From Plantago major (lineage: Eukaryota > Streptophyta > Magnoliopsida > Lamiales > Plantaginaceae), in NCBI GenBank assembly GCA_026545765.1, contig JAIFAC010000048.1, positions 167,857-231,856 of the forward strand: a DNA stretch of 64,000 bases, in the 5' to 3' direction. Positions 49,710 through 62,500 of this stretch are shown in pieces. Below the pieces are notes generated by a model that was not told the DNA's origin, did not search any database, and saw only the letters and a list, made by a program, of their open reading frames with translations. A program made the translations under genes and the position numbers. How positions within the stretch are numbered: position 1 is the stretch's first letter; each line of letters starts with the position of its first letter.

Positions 49710-51613
49710 TCGTTCATTATTTTATTACTCCTTCTGTGTGTTGTTTAAATCTCAAATTGACTTCTCCGTTTGTAATTATCCCACTCGTTTATTGTGTTGC
49801 TTATCCCATTCCTTATGTGTGTTGTTTAACTCTCAAGTAGTGTTATTTGATTGTGATACTCATACTCCTTCAGTGTGGTGTTTAAATATCTAATAGACTT
49901 CTTCGTTTGACATTATCCCACTCCTTTAGTGTATTTTTATCGCTCAAGTGGAGTGGTTCGTTTGTTGTTTGTCCCACTCCTTTTGAGTGTTGTTTAACTC
50001 TCAAGTAGTGTTTTTCGTATGTAATACTCATACTCCTTCAGTGTATTGTTTAAATCTCTAATAGACTTCTTCGTTTGACATTATCCCACTCCTTTATTGA
50101 GTTGTTTATCGTTCAAGTGGAGTTGTTCGTTTGTTGTTTATCGCACTCCTTTTGTGTTTTGTTTTACTCTCAAGTAGAGTTCTTCGTTCGTTATTTTATT
50201 ACTCCTCCTATGTGTTGTTTAAATCTTAAATTGACTTCTCCGTTTGTAATTATCGCATTCGTTTATTGTGTAATTTATCCCACTCCTTATGTGTGTTGTT
50301 AAACTCTCAAGTAGTGTTCTTTGATTGTGATAGTCATACTCCTTCATTGTATTGTTTAAATCTCTGATAGACTTCTTCATTTGACATTATCCCACTCCTT
50401 TATTGTGTTGTTTATCTCTCAAGTGGAGTTGTTCGTTTGTTGTTTATCCCACTCCTTTTGTGTTTTGTTTTACTCTCAAGTAGAGTTCTTCGTTCGTTAT
50501 TTTATTAATCCTCCTGTGTGTTGTTCAAATCTAAAATTGACTTCTCCGTTTGTAATTATCCCACTCGTTTATTGTGTAGTTTATCCCACTCCTTATGTGT
50601 GTTGTTGAACTCTCAAGTAGTGTTTTTCGTTTGTGATAAATATACTCCTTCTGTGTATTGTTTAAATCTCGAATATACTTCTTCGTTTGACACTATCCCA
50701 CTCCTTTAGTGTGTCTTTATCTCTGATGTGGAGTTGTTCGTTTGTTATTTATCCCACTCCTTTTGTGTTTTGTTTTACTCTCAAGTAGAGTTCTTCGTTC
50801 GTTATTTTATTACTCCTCCAGTCAGTTCTTTCAATCTCAAATTGACTTCACCGTTTGTAATTATCCCACTCGTTTATTGTGTTGTTTATCCCACACCTTA
50901 TGTGTGTTGTTTAACTCTCAAGTAGTGTTCTTCGATTGTGATACTCATACTCCTTCAGTGTATTGTTTAAATATCTAACAGACTTCTTCGTTTGACATTA
51001 TCCCACTCCTTTTGAGTGTTGTTTAACTCTCAAGTAGTGTTCTTCGTTTGTGATACATATACTCCTTTTGTGAATTGTTTAAATCTCGAATAGACTTCTT
51101 CATATGACACTATCCCACTCCTTTAGTGTGTTTTTATCTCTGATGTGGAGTTGTTCATTTGTTATTTATCCCACTCCTTTTGTGTTTTGTTTTACTCTCA
51201 AGTAGAGTTCTTCGTTTGTTATTTTATTACTCCTCCTGTGTGTTGTTTAAATCTCAAATTGACTTCTCCGTTTGTAATCATCCCACTCGTTTATTGTGTT
51301 GTTTATCCCACTCCTTATGTGTGTTGTTCAATTCTCAGTTAGTGTTCTTCGATTTTGATACTCACACTCCTTCAGTGTATGTTTAAATCTCTAATAGAAT
51401 TCATCGTTTGACATTATCCCACTCCTTTATTGTGTTATTTATCTCTCAAGTGGAGTTGTTCGTTTGTTGTTTATCCCACTCCTTTTGTGTTTTGATTTAC
51501 TCTCAGGTAGAGTTCGTCGTTCGTTATTTTATTACTCCTCCTGTGTGTTGTTTAAATCTCAAATTGACTTCTCCGTTTGTAATTATCCCACTCGTTTATT
51601 ATGTTGTTTATCC

Positions 51614-53976
51614 CACTCCTTCTGTGTGTTGTTTAAATCTCAAATTGGCTTCGGTGTTTGTAATTATCCCACTCGTTTATTGTGTTGTTTATCCCACTCC
51701 TTATGTGTGTTGCTTAACTCTCAAGTAGTGTTCTTCGATTGTGATACTCATACTCCTTCAGTGTAGTGTTTATATATCTTATAGACTTCTTCGTTTGACA
51801 TTATCCCATTCCTTTATTGAGTTGTTTATCGTTCAAGTGGAGTTGTTCGTTTGTTGTTTATCCCACTCCTTTTGTGTTTTGTTTTACTCTCAAGTAGAGT
51901 TCTTCGTTCGTTATTTTATTACTCTTCATGTGTGTTGTTTAAATCTCAAATTGACTTCTCCATTTGTAATTATCCCACTCGTTTATTATGTTGTTTATCC
52001 CACTCCTTATGTGTGTTGTTTAACTCTCAAGTAGTGTTATTCGATTGTGATAGTCATACTCCTTCAGTGTATTGTTTAAATCTCTGATAGACTTCTTCAT
52101 TTGACATTATTCCACTCCTTTATTGTGTTGTTTATCTCTCAAGTGGAGTTGTTCGTTTGTTGTTTATCCCACTCCTTTTCAGTGTTGTTTAACTCTCAAG
52201 TAGTGTTCTTCGTTTGTGAGACTCATACTCCTTCTGTGTATTGTTTAAATCTCTAATAGACTTCTTCGTTTGACATTATCCCACTCCTTTATTGTGTTGT
52301 TTATCGCTCAAGTGGAGTTGTTCGTTTGTTGTTTATCGCACTCCTTTTGTGTTTTATTTTACTCTCAAGTAGAGTTCTTCGTTTGTTATTTTATTACTCT
52401 TCCTGTGTGTTGTTTAAATCTTAAATTGACTTCTCCGTTTGTAACTATCCCACTCGTTTATTGTGTAGTTTATCTAACTCCTTATGTGTGTTGTTTAACT
52501 CTCAAGTGTTCTTTCGATTGTGATAGTCATACTCCTTCAAAGGTTGTATAAATATATGATAGATTTCTTCATTTGACATTATCCCACTCCTTTATTGTGT
52601 TGTTTATCTCTCAAGTGGAGTTGTTCGTATGTTGTTTATCCCACTCCTTTTGTGTTTTATTTTACTCTCAAGTAGAGTTCTTCGTTTGTTATTTTATTAC
52701 GCTTCCTGTGTGTTGTTTAAATCTGAAATTGACTTCTCCGTTTGTAACTATCCCACTCGTTTATTGTGTAGTCTATCTAACTCCTTATGTGTGTTGTTTA
52801 ACTCTCAAGTAGTGTTCTTCGATTGTGATACTCATACTCCTTCAGTGTAGTGTTTATATATCTAATAGACTTCTTCGTTTGACATTATCCCATTCCTTTA
52901 TTGAGTTGTTTATCGTTCAAGTGGAGTTGTTCGTTTGTTGTTTATCGCACTCCTTTTGTGTTTTATTTTACTCTCAAGTAGAGTTCTTCGTTTGTTATTT
53001 TATTACTCTTCCTGTGTGTTGTTTAAATCTTAAATTGACTTCTCCGTTTGTAACTATCCCACTCGTTTATTGTGTAGTTTATCTAACTCCTTATGTGTGT
53101 TGTTTAACTCTCAAGTAGTGTTCTTCGATTGTGATAGTCATACTCCTTCAGTGTATTGTATAAATATCTGATAGATTTCTTCATTTGACATTATCCCACT
53201 CCTTTATTGTGTTGTTTATCTCTCAAGTGGAGTTGTTCGTATGTTGTTTATCCCACTCCTTTTGTGTTTTGTTTTACTCTCAAGTAGAGTTCTTTGTTCG
53301 TTATCCTGCTGTGTGTTGTTTAAATCTCAAATTGACTTCTCCGTTTGTAATTATCCCACACGTTTATTATGTTGTTTATCCCACTCCTTCTGTGTGTTGT
53401 TTAAATCTCAGGTAGTGTTCTTCGATTTTGATACTCACACTCCTTCAGTGTATGTTTAAATCTCTAATAGAATTCATCGTTTCACATTATCCCACTCCTT
53501 TATTGTGTTATTTATCTCTCAAGTGGAGTTGTTCGTTTGTTGTTTATCCCACTCCTTTTGTGTTTTGATTTACTCTCAGGTAGAGTTCGTCGTTCATTAT
53601 TTTATTACTCCTCCTGTGTGTTGTTTAAATCTCAAATTGACTTCTCCGTTTGTAATTATCCCACACGTTTATTATGTTGTTTATCCCACTCCTTCTGTGT
53701 GTTGTTTAAATCGCAAATTGGCTTCGGTGTTTGTAATTATCCCACTCGTTTATTGTGTTGTTTATCCCACTCCTTATGTGTTTTCCTTAACTCTCAAGTA
53801 GTGTTCTTCGATTGTGATACTCATACTCCTTCAGTGTAGTGTTTATATATCTAATAGACTTCTTCGTTTGACATTATCCCATTCCTTTATTGAGTTGTTT
53901 ATCGTTCAAGTGGAGTTGTTCGTTTGTTGTTTATCCCACTCCTTTTGTGTTTTGATTTACTCTCAGGTAGAGTTCT
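51614..53976 (+). repeat. 2.36-kb segment duplicated from 47346-49709 (right copy)
   Basis: Right-hand partner of the 47346-49709 block. It differs mainly by small changes, including an anomalous cluster at 52505-52550 (AAGTGTTCTTTCG and TTCAAAGG) that the left copy lacks, and TTTTCCTTAAC at 53780. Confidence 0.87.
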
Positions 53977-55009
53977 TCGTTCGTTATTGTATTACTCTTC
54001 ATGTGTGTTGTTTAAATCTCAAATTGACTTCTCCATTTGTAATTATCCCACTCGTTTATTATGTTATTTATCCCACTCCTTATGTGTATTGTTTAACTCT
54101 CAAGTAGTGTTATTCGATTGTGATAGTCATACTCCTTCAGTGTATTGTTTAAATCTCTGATAGACTTCTTCATTTGACATTATTCCACTCCTTTATTGTG
54201 TTGTTTAACTCTCAAGTAGTGTTCTTCGTTTGTGAGACTCATACTCCTTCTGTGTATTGTATAAATCTCTAATAGACTTCTTCGTTTGACATTATCCCAC
54301 TCCTTTATTGTGTTGTTTATCGCTCAAGTGGAGTTGTTCGTTTGCTGTTTATCACACTCCTTTTGTGTTTTATTTTACTCTCAAATAGAGTTCTTCGTTT
54401 GTTATTTTATTACTCTTCCTGTGTGTTGTTTAAATCTTAAATTGACTTCTCCGTTTGTAACTATCCCACTCGTTTATTGTGTAGTTTATCTAACTCCTTA
54501 TGTGTGTTGTTTAACTCTCAAGTAGTGTTCTTCGATTGTGATACTCATACTCCTTCAGTGTAGTGTTTATATATCTAATAGACTTCTTCGTTTGACATTA
54601 TCCCATTCCTTTGTTGAGTTGTTTATCGTTCAAGTGGAGTTGTTCGTTTGTTGTTTATCCCACTCCTTTTGTGTTTCATTTTACTCTCAAGTAGAGTTCT
54701 TCGTTCGTTATTTTATTACTCTTCATGTGTGTTGTTTAAATCTCAAATTGACTTCTCCATTTGTAATTATCCCACTCGTTTATTATGTTGTTTATCCCAC
54801 TCCTTATGTGTGTTGTTTAACTCTCAAGTAGTGTTATTCGATTGTGATAGTTATACTCCTTCAGTGTATTGTTTAAATCTCTGATAGACTTCTTCCTTTG
54901 ACATTATTCCACTCCTTTATTGTGTTGTTTATCTCTCAAGTGGAGTTGTTCGTTTGTTGTTTATCCCACTCCTTTTCAGTGTTGTTTAACTCTCAAGTAG
55001 TGTTCTTCG

Positions 55010-55260
55010 TTTGTGATTATCTTACTCCTTCTGTGTTTTGTTTAAATCTCTAATTGACTTCTTCGTTTGTAATTATCCCACTCCTTTATTGTGTTGTTTA
55101 TCCCACTCCTTTTGTGTTTTGTTTTACTCTCAAGTAGAGTTCTTCGTTCGTGATACTCATACTCCTTGTGTATTGTTTAAATCTTAAATTGACATTATCC
55201 TCCGTGTTGTTTATCTCTCATGGAGTTGTTATTGTGTAGTTTATCTAACTCCTTATGTGT
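55010..55260 (+). repeat. Scrambled stretch of the array
   Basis: Units here are joined out of order and truncated. A B unit runs straight into an E-type ending (CGTTCGTGATACTCATACTC), then partial units CTCCTTGTGTATTG, GACATTATCCTCCGTG and CTCTCATGGAGTTGTTATTG follow. Canonical order resumes at about 55240. Confidence 0.7.
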
Positions 55261-58200
55261 GTTGTTTAACTCTCAAGTAGTGTTCTTCGATTGTGATACT
55301 CATACTCCTTCAGTGTAGTGTTTATATATCAAATAGACTTCTTCGTTTGACATTATCCCATTCCTTTATTGAGTTGTTTATCGTTCAAGTGGAGTTGTTC
55401 GTTTGTTGTTTATCCCACTCCTTTTGTGTTTCATTTTACTCTCAAGTAGAGTTCTTCGTTCGTTATTTTATTACTCTTCATGTGTGTTGTTTAAATCTCA
55501 AATTGACTTCTCCATTTGTAATTATCCCACTCGTTTATTATGTTGTTTATCCCACTCCTTATGTGTGTTGTTTAACTCTCAAGTAGTGTTATTCGATTGT
55601 GATAGTCATACTTCTTCAGTGTATTGTTTAAATCTCTGATAGACTTCTTCATTTGACATTATTCCACTCCTTTATTGTGTTGTTTATCTCTCAAGTGGAG
55701 TTGTTCGTTTGTTGTTTATCCCACTCCTTTTCAGTGTTGTTTAACTCTCAAGTAGTGTTCTTCGTTTGTTATTTTACTCCCTCCATGTGTTGTTTAAATC
55801 TCAAATTGACTTCTTCGTTTGTAATTATCCCACTCGTTTATTGTGTTGTTTATCGCACTCCTTTTTTGTTTTATTTTACTCTCAAGTAGAGTTCTTCATT
55901 TGTTATTTTATTACTCCTTCAGTGTATTGTTTAAATCTCTAATTGACTTCTTCGTTTGACATGATCCCACTCCTTTCGAGTGTTGTTTAACTCTCAAGTA
56001 GTGTTCTTCGATTGTGATACTCATACTCCTTCCATGTATTGTTTAATTCTCGAATATTTCTTCATTTGACATTATCCCACTCCTTTATTGTGTTGTTTAT
56101 CTCTCAAGTGGAGTTGTTCGTATGTTGTTTATCCCACTCCTTTTGTGTTTTGTTTTACTCTCAAGTAGAGTTCTTTGTTCGTTATTTTATTACTCCTCCT
56201 GTGTGTTGTTTAAATCTCAAATTGACTTCTCCGTTTGTAATCATCCCACTCATTTATTGTGTTGTTTATCCCACTCCTTTTGTGTGTTGTTCAATTCTCA
56301 GGTAGTGTTCTTGGATTTTGATACTCACACTCCTTCAGTGTATGTTTAAATCTCTAATAGAATTCATCGTTTCACATTATCCCACTCCTTTATTGTGTTA
56401 TTTATCTCTCAAGTGGAGTTGTTCGTTTGTTGTTTATCCCACTCCTTTTGTGTTTTGATTTACTCTCAGGTAGAGTTCGTCGTTCATTATTTTATTACTC
56501 CTTCTGTGTGTTGTGTAAATCTCAAATTGACTTCGGGGTTTGTAATTATCCCACTCGTTTATTGTGTTGTTTATCCCACTCCTTATGTGTGTTGTTTAAC
56601 TCTCAAGTAGTGTTCTTCGATTGTGATACTCATACTCCTTGAGTGTAGTGTTTAAATATCTAATAGACTTCTTCGTTTGACATTATCCCACTCCTTTTGA
56701 GTGTTGTTTAACTCTCAAGTAGTGTTCTTCGTTTGTGATACTCATACTCCTTCAGTGTAATGTTTAAATCTCTAATAGACTTCTTCGTTTGACATTATCC
56801 AACTCCTTTATTGTGTTGTTTATCGCTCAAGTGGAGTTGTTCGTTTGTTGTTTATCGTAGTCCTTTTATGTTTTGTTTTACTCTCAAGTAGAGTTCTTCG
56901 TTCGTTATTTCATTACTCCTCCTGTGTGTTGTTTAAATCTTAAATTGACTTCTCCGTTTGTAATTATCTCACTCGTTCATTGTGTTGTTTATACCACTCC
57001 TTATGTGTGTTGTTTAACTCTCAAGTAGTGTTCTTCAATTGTGATAGTCATACTCCTTCAGTGTATTGTTTAAATCTTTGATAGACTTCTTTATCTGACA
57101 CTATCCCACTCCTTTAGTGTGTTTTTATCTCTCAAGTGGAGTTGTTCGTTTGTCATTTATCCCATTCCTTTTGTGTTTTGTTTTACTCTCAAGTAGAGTT
57201 CTTCGTTCGTTATTTTATTACTCCTCCTATGTGTTGTTTAAATCTCAAATTGACTTCTCCGTTTGTAATCATCCCACTCGTTTACTGTGTTATTTATCCC
57301 ACTCCTTATGTGTGTTGTTCAATTCTCAGGTAGTGTTCTTCGATTTTGATACTCACACTCCTTCAGTGTATGTTTAAATCTCTAATAGAATTCATCGTTT
57401 GACATTATCCCACTCCTTTATTGTGTTATTTATCTCTCAAGTGGAGTTGTTCGTTTGTGATACTCATACTCCTTTGTATTGTTTAATTCTCAATATACTT
57501 CTTGTTTGACACTATCCCACTCCTTTAGTGTTTTTATCTCTCATGTGGAGTTGTTCATTTGTTATTTATCATACTTCTTTTTGTGTTTTTTTACTCTCAA
57601 CTAGAGTTCTTCGTTCATTATTTTATTACTCCTCACATGTGTTGTTTAAATCTCAAATTGGCTTCTCGTTTGTAATTATCCCACTTTCGCTTATTGTGTT
57701 GTTTATCACTCCTTATGTGTGTTGCTTAACTCTCAAGTAGTGTTCTTCGATTGTGATACTCATACTCCTTCAAAGGTATTGTTTAAATATCTAATAGACT
57801 TCTTCGTTTGACATTATCCCACTCCTTTATTGTGTTGTTTATCTCTCAAGTGGAGTTGTTCGTTTGTTGTTTATCCCACTCCTTTTGTGTTTGTTTTACT
57901 CTCAAGTAGAGTTCTTCGTTCGTTATTTTATTACTCTTCATGTGTGTTGTTTAAATCTCAAATTGACTTCTCCATTTGTAATTATCCCACTCGTTTATTA
58001 TGTTGTTTATCCCACTCCTTATGTGTGTTGTTTAACTCTCAAGTAGTGTTATTCGATTGTGATAGCCATCTCCTTCAGTGTATTGTTTAAATCTCTGATA
58101 GACTTCTACATTTGACATTATCCCTCCTTTCGAGTGTTGTTTAACTCTCAAGTAGTGTTCTTCGTTTGTGATACTCATACTCCTTCGGTGTAATGTTTAA

Positions 58201-59552
58201 ATCTCTAATAGACTTCTTCGTTTGACATTATCCCACTCCTTTATTGTGTTGTTTATCGCTCAAGTGGAGTTGTTCGTTTGTTGTTTATCGCACTCCTTTT
58301 GTGTTTTATTTTACTCTCAAGTAGAGTTCTTCGTTTGTTATTTTATTACTCTTCCTGTGTGTTGTTTAAATCTTAAATTGACTTCTCCGTTTGTAACTAT
58401 CCCACTCGTTTATTGTGTAGTTTATCTAACTCCTTATGTGTGTTCTTTAACTCTCAAGTAGTGTTCTTCGATTGTGATAGTCATACTCCTTCAGTGTATT
58501 GTATAAATATCTGATAGATTTCTTCATTTGACATTATCCCACTCCTTTATTGTATTGTTTATCTCTCAAGTGGAGTTGTTCGTATGTTGTTTATCCCACT
58601 CCTTTATTGTGTTGTTTATCTCTGAAGTGGAGTTCTTCGTTCGTTATTTTATTACTCCTCCTGTGTGTTGATTAAATCTCAAATTGACTTCTCCGTTTGT
58701 AATCCCACTCGTTTATTGTGTTGCTTATCCCACTCCTTTTGAGTGTTGCTTAACTCTCAAGTAGTGTCTTCGTTTGTGGTACTCATACTCCTTCTGTGTA
58801 TTGTTTATATCTCTAATAGACTTCTACGTTTGACATTATCCCACTCCTTTGTTGTGTTGTTTATCTCTCAAGTGGAGTTGTTCGTTTGTTGTTTATCCCA
58901 CTCCTTTTGTGTTTTGTTTTTCTCTCAACTAGAGTTCTTCGTTCATTATTTTATTACTCCTCCTGTGTGTTGTTTAAATCTCAAATTGACTTCTCCGTTT
59001 GTAATTATCCCACTCGTTTATTGTGTTGTTTATCCCACTCCTTATGTGTGTTGTTTAACTCTCAAGTAGTGTTCTTCGATTGTGATACTCATACTCCTTG
59101 AGTGTATTGTTTAAATATCTAATAGACTTCTACGTTTGACATTATCACACTCCTTTAGTGTATTTTTATCTCTCAAGTGGAGTTGTTCGTTTGTTGTTTA
59201 TCCCACTCCTTTTGTGTTTTGTTTTACTCTCACGTAGAGTTCTTCGTTCGTTATTTTAATACTCCTCCTGTGTGTTGTTTAAATCTCAAATTGACTTCAG
59301 CGTTTGTAATTATCCCACTCGTTTATTGTGTTGTTTATCACACTCCTTATGTGTGTTGTTTAACTCTCAAGTAGTGTTCTTCGATTGTGATACTCATACT
59401 CCTTCAGTGTATTGTTTAAATATCTAATAGACTTCTTCGTTTGACATTATCCCACTCCTTTTGAGTGTTGTTTAACTCTCAAGTAGCGTTCTTCGTTTGT
59501 GATACTCATACTCCTTCTGTGTATTGTTTAACTCTCGAATATAATTCTTCGT

Positions 59553-62500
59553 TTGACACTATCCCACTCCTTTAGTGTGTTTTTATCTCTCATGTGGAGT
59601 TGTTTGTTTGTTATTTATCCCACTCCTTTGGTGTTTTGTTTTACTCTCAAGTAGAGTTCTTCGTTCGTTATTTTATTACTCCTCCTGTGTGTTGTTTAAA
59701 TCTCAAATTGACTTCTCCGTTTGTAATTATCCCACTCGTTTATTGTGTTGTTTATCACACTCCTTATTTGTGTTGTTTAACTCTCAAGTAGTGTTCTTCG
59801 ATTGTGATCCTGATACTCCTTCAGTGTATTGTTTAAATCTCGAATATACTTCTTCGTTCGACACTATCCCACTTCTTTAGTGTATTTTTATGTCTCAAGT
59901 GGAGTTGTTCGTTTGTTGTTTATCCCACTCCTTTTGTGTTTTGTATTACTCTCACGTAGAGTTCTTCGTTCGTTATTTTAATACGCCTCCTGTGTGTTGT
60001 TTAAATCTCAAATTGACTTCAGCGTTTGTAATTATCCCACTCGTTTATTGTGTTGTTTATCACACTCCTTATGTGTGTTGTTTAACTCTCAAGTAGTGTT
60101 CTTCGATTGTGATAATCATACTCCTTCAGTGTATTGTTTAAATATCTAATAGACTTCTTTGTTTGACATGATCCCACTCCTTTTGAGTGTTGTTTAACTC
60201 TCAAGTAGTGTTCTTCGTTTGTGATACTCATACTCCTTCTGTGTATTGTTTAATTCTCGAATATACTTCTTCGTTTGACACTATCCCACTCCTTTACTGT
60301 GTTTTTATCTCTCATGTGGAGTTGTTCATTTGTTATTTATCATACTTCTTTTGTGTTTTCTTTTACTCTCAACTAGAGTTCTTCGTTCATTATTTTATTA
60401 CTCCTCCTGTGTGTTGTTTAAATCTCAAATTGACTTCTCCGTTTGTAATTATCCCACTCGTTTATTGTGTTGTTTATCACACTCCTTATGTGTGTTGTTT
60501 AACTCTCAAGTAGTGTTCTTCGATTGTGATCCTCATACTCCTTCAGTGTATTGTTTAAATCTCGAATATACTTCTTCGTTCGACACTATCCCACTCCTTT
60601 AGTGTATTTTTATCTCTCAAGTGGAGTTGTTCGTTTGTTGTTTATCCCACTCCTTTTGTGTTTTGTATTACTCTCACGTAGAGTTCTTCGTTCGTTATTT
60701 TAATACTCCTCCTGTGTGTTGTTTAAATCTCAAATTGACTTCAGCGTTTGTAATTATCCCACTCGTTTATTGTGTTGTTTATCACACTCCTTATGTGTGT
60801 TGTTTAACTCTCAAGTAGTGTTCTTCGATTGTGATACTCATACTCCTTCAGTGTATTGTTTAAATATCTAATAGACTTCTTCGTTTGACATTATCCCACT
60901 CCTTTTGAGTGTTGTTTAACTCTCAAGTAGCGTTCTTCGTTTGTGATACTCATACTCCTTCTGTGTATTGTTTAACTCTCGAATATAATTCTTCGTTTGA
61001 CACTATCCCACTCCTTTAGTGTGTTTTTATCTCTCATGTGGAGTTGTTTGTTTGTTATTTATCCCACTCCTTTGGTGTTTTGTTTTACTCTCAAGTAGAG
61101 TTCTTCGTTCGTTATTTTATTACTCCTCCTGTGTGTTGTTTAAATCTCAAATTGACTTCTCCGTTTGTAATTATCCCACTCGTTTATTGTGTTGTTTATC
61201 ACACTCCTTATTTGTGTTGTTTAACTCTCAAGTAGTGTTCTTCGATTGTGATCCTGATACTCCTTCAGTGTATTGTTTAAATCTCGAATATACTTCTTCG
61301 TTCGACACTATCCCACTTCTTTAGTGTATTTTTATGTCTCAAGTGGAGTTGTTCGTTTGTTGTTTATCCCACTCCTTTTGTGTTTTGTATTACTCTCACG
61401 TAGAGTTCTTCGTTCGTTATTTTATTACTCCTCCTGTGTGTTGTTTAAAATCTCAAATTGACGTCAGCGTTTGTAATTATCCCACTCGTTTATTGTGTTG
61501 TTCATCACACTCCTTATTTGTGTTGTTTAACTCTCAAGTAGTGTTCTTCGATTGTGATACTCATACTCCTTCAGTGTATTGTTTAAATATCTAATAGACT
61601 TCTTCGTTTGACATGATCCCACTCCTTTTGAGTGTTGTTTAACTCTCAAGTAGCGTTCTTCGTTTGTGATACTCATACTCCTTCTGTGTACTGTTTAACT
61701 CTCGAATATAATTCTTCGTTTGACACTATCCCACTCCTTTAGTGTGTTTTTATCTCTCATGTGGAGTTGTTCGTTTGTTATTTATCCCACTCCTTTGGTG
61801 TTTTGTTTTACTCTCAAGTAGAGTTCTTCGTTCGTTATTTTATTACTCCTCATGTGTGTTGTGTAAATCACAAATTGACTTCTCCGTTTGTAATCATCCC
61901 ACTCGTTTATTGTGTTGTTTATCCCACTCCTTATGTGTGTTGTTTAACTCTCAAGTAGTGTTCTTCGATTGTGATCCTCATACTCCTTCAGTGTATTGTT
62001 TAAATATCTAATAGACTTCTTCGTTTGACATGATCCCACTCCTTTAGTGTATTTTTATCTCTCAAGTGGAGTTGTTCGTTTGTTGTTTATCCCACTCCTT
62101 TTGTGTTTTGTATTACTCTCACGTAGAGTTCTTCGTTCGTTATTTTATTACTCCTCCTGTGTGTTGTTTAAAATCTCAAATTGACGTCAGCGTTTGTAAT
62201 TATCCCACTCGTTTATTGTGTTGTTCATCACACTCCTTATTTGTGTTGTTTAACTCTCAAGTAGTGTTCTTCGATTGTGATAATCATACTCCTTCAGTGT
62301 ATTGTTTAAATATCTAATAGACTTCTTCGTTTGACATGATCCCACTCCTTTTGAGTGTTGTTTAACTCTCAAGTAGTGTTCTTCGTTTGTGATACTCATA
62401 CTCCTTCTGTGTATTGTTTAATTCTCGAATATACTTCTTCGTTTGACACTATCCCACTCCTTTACTGTGTTTTTATCTCTCATGTGGAGTTGTTCATTTG

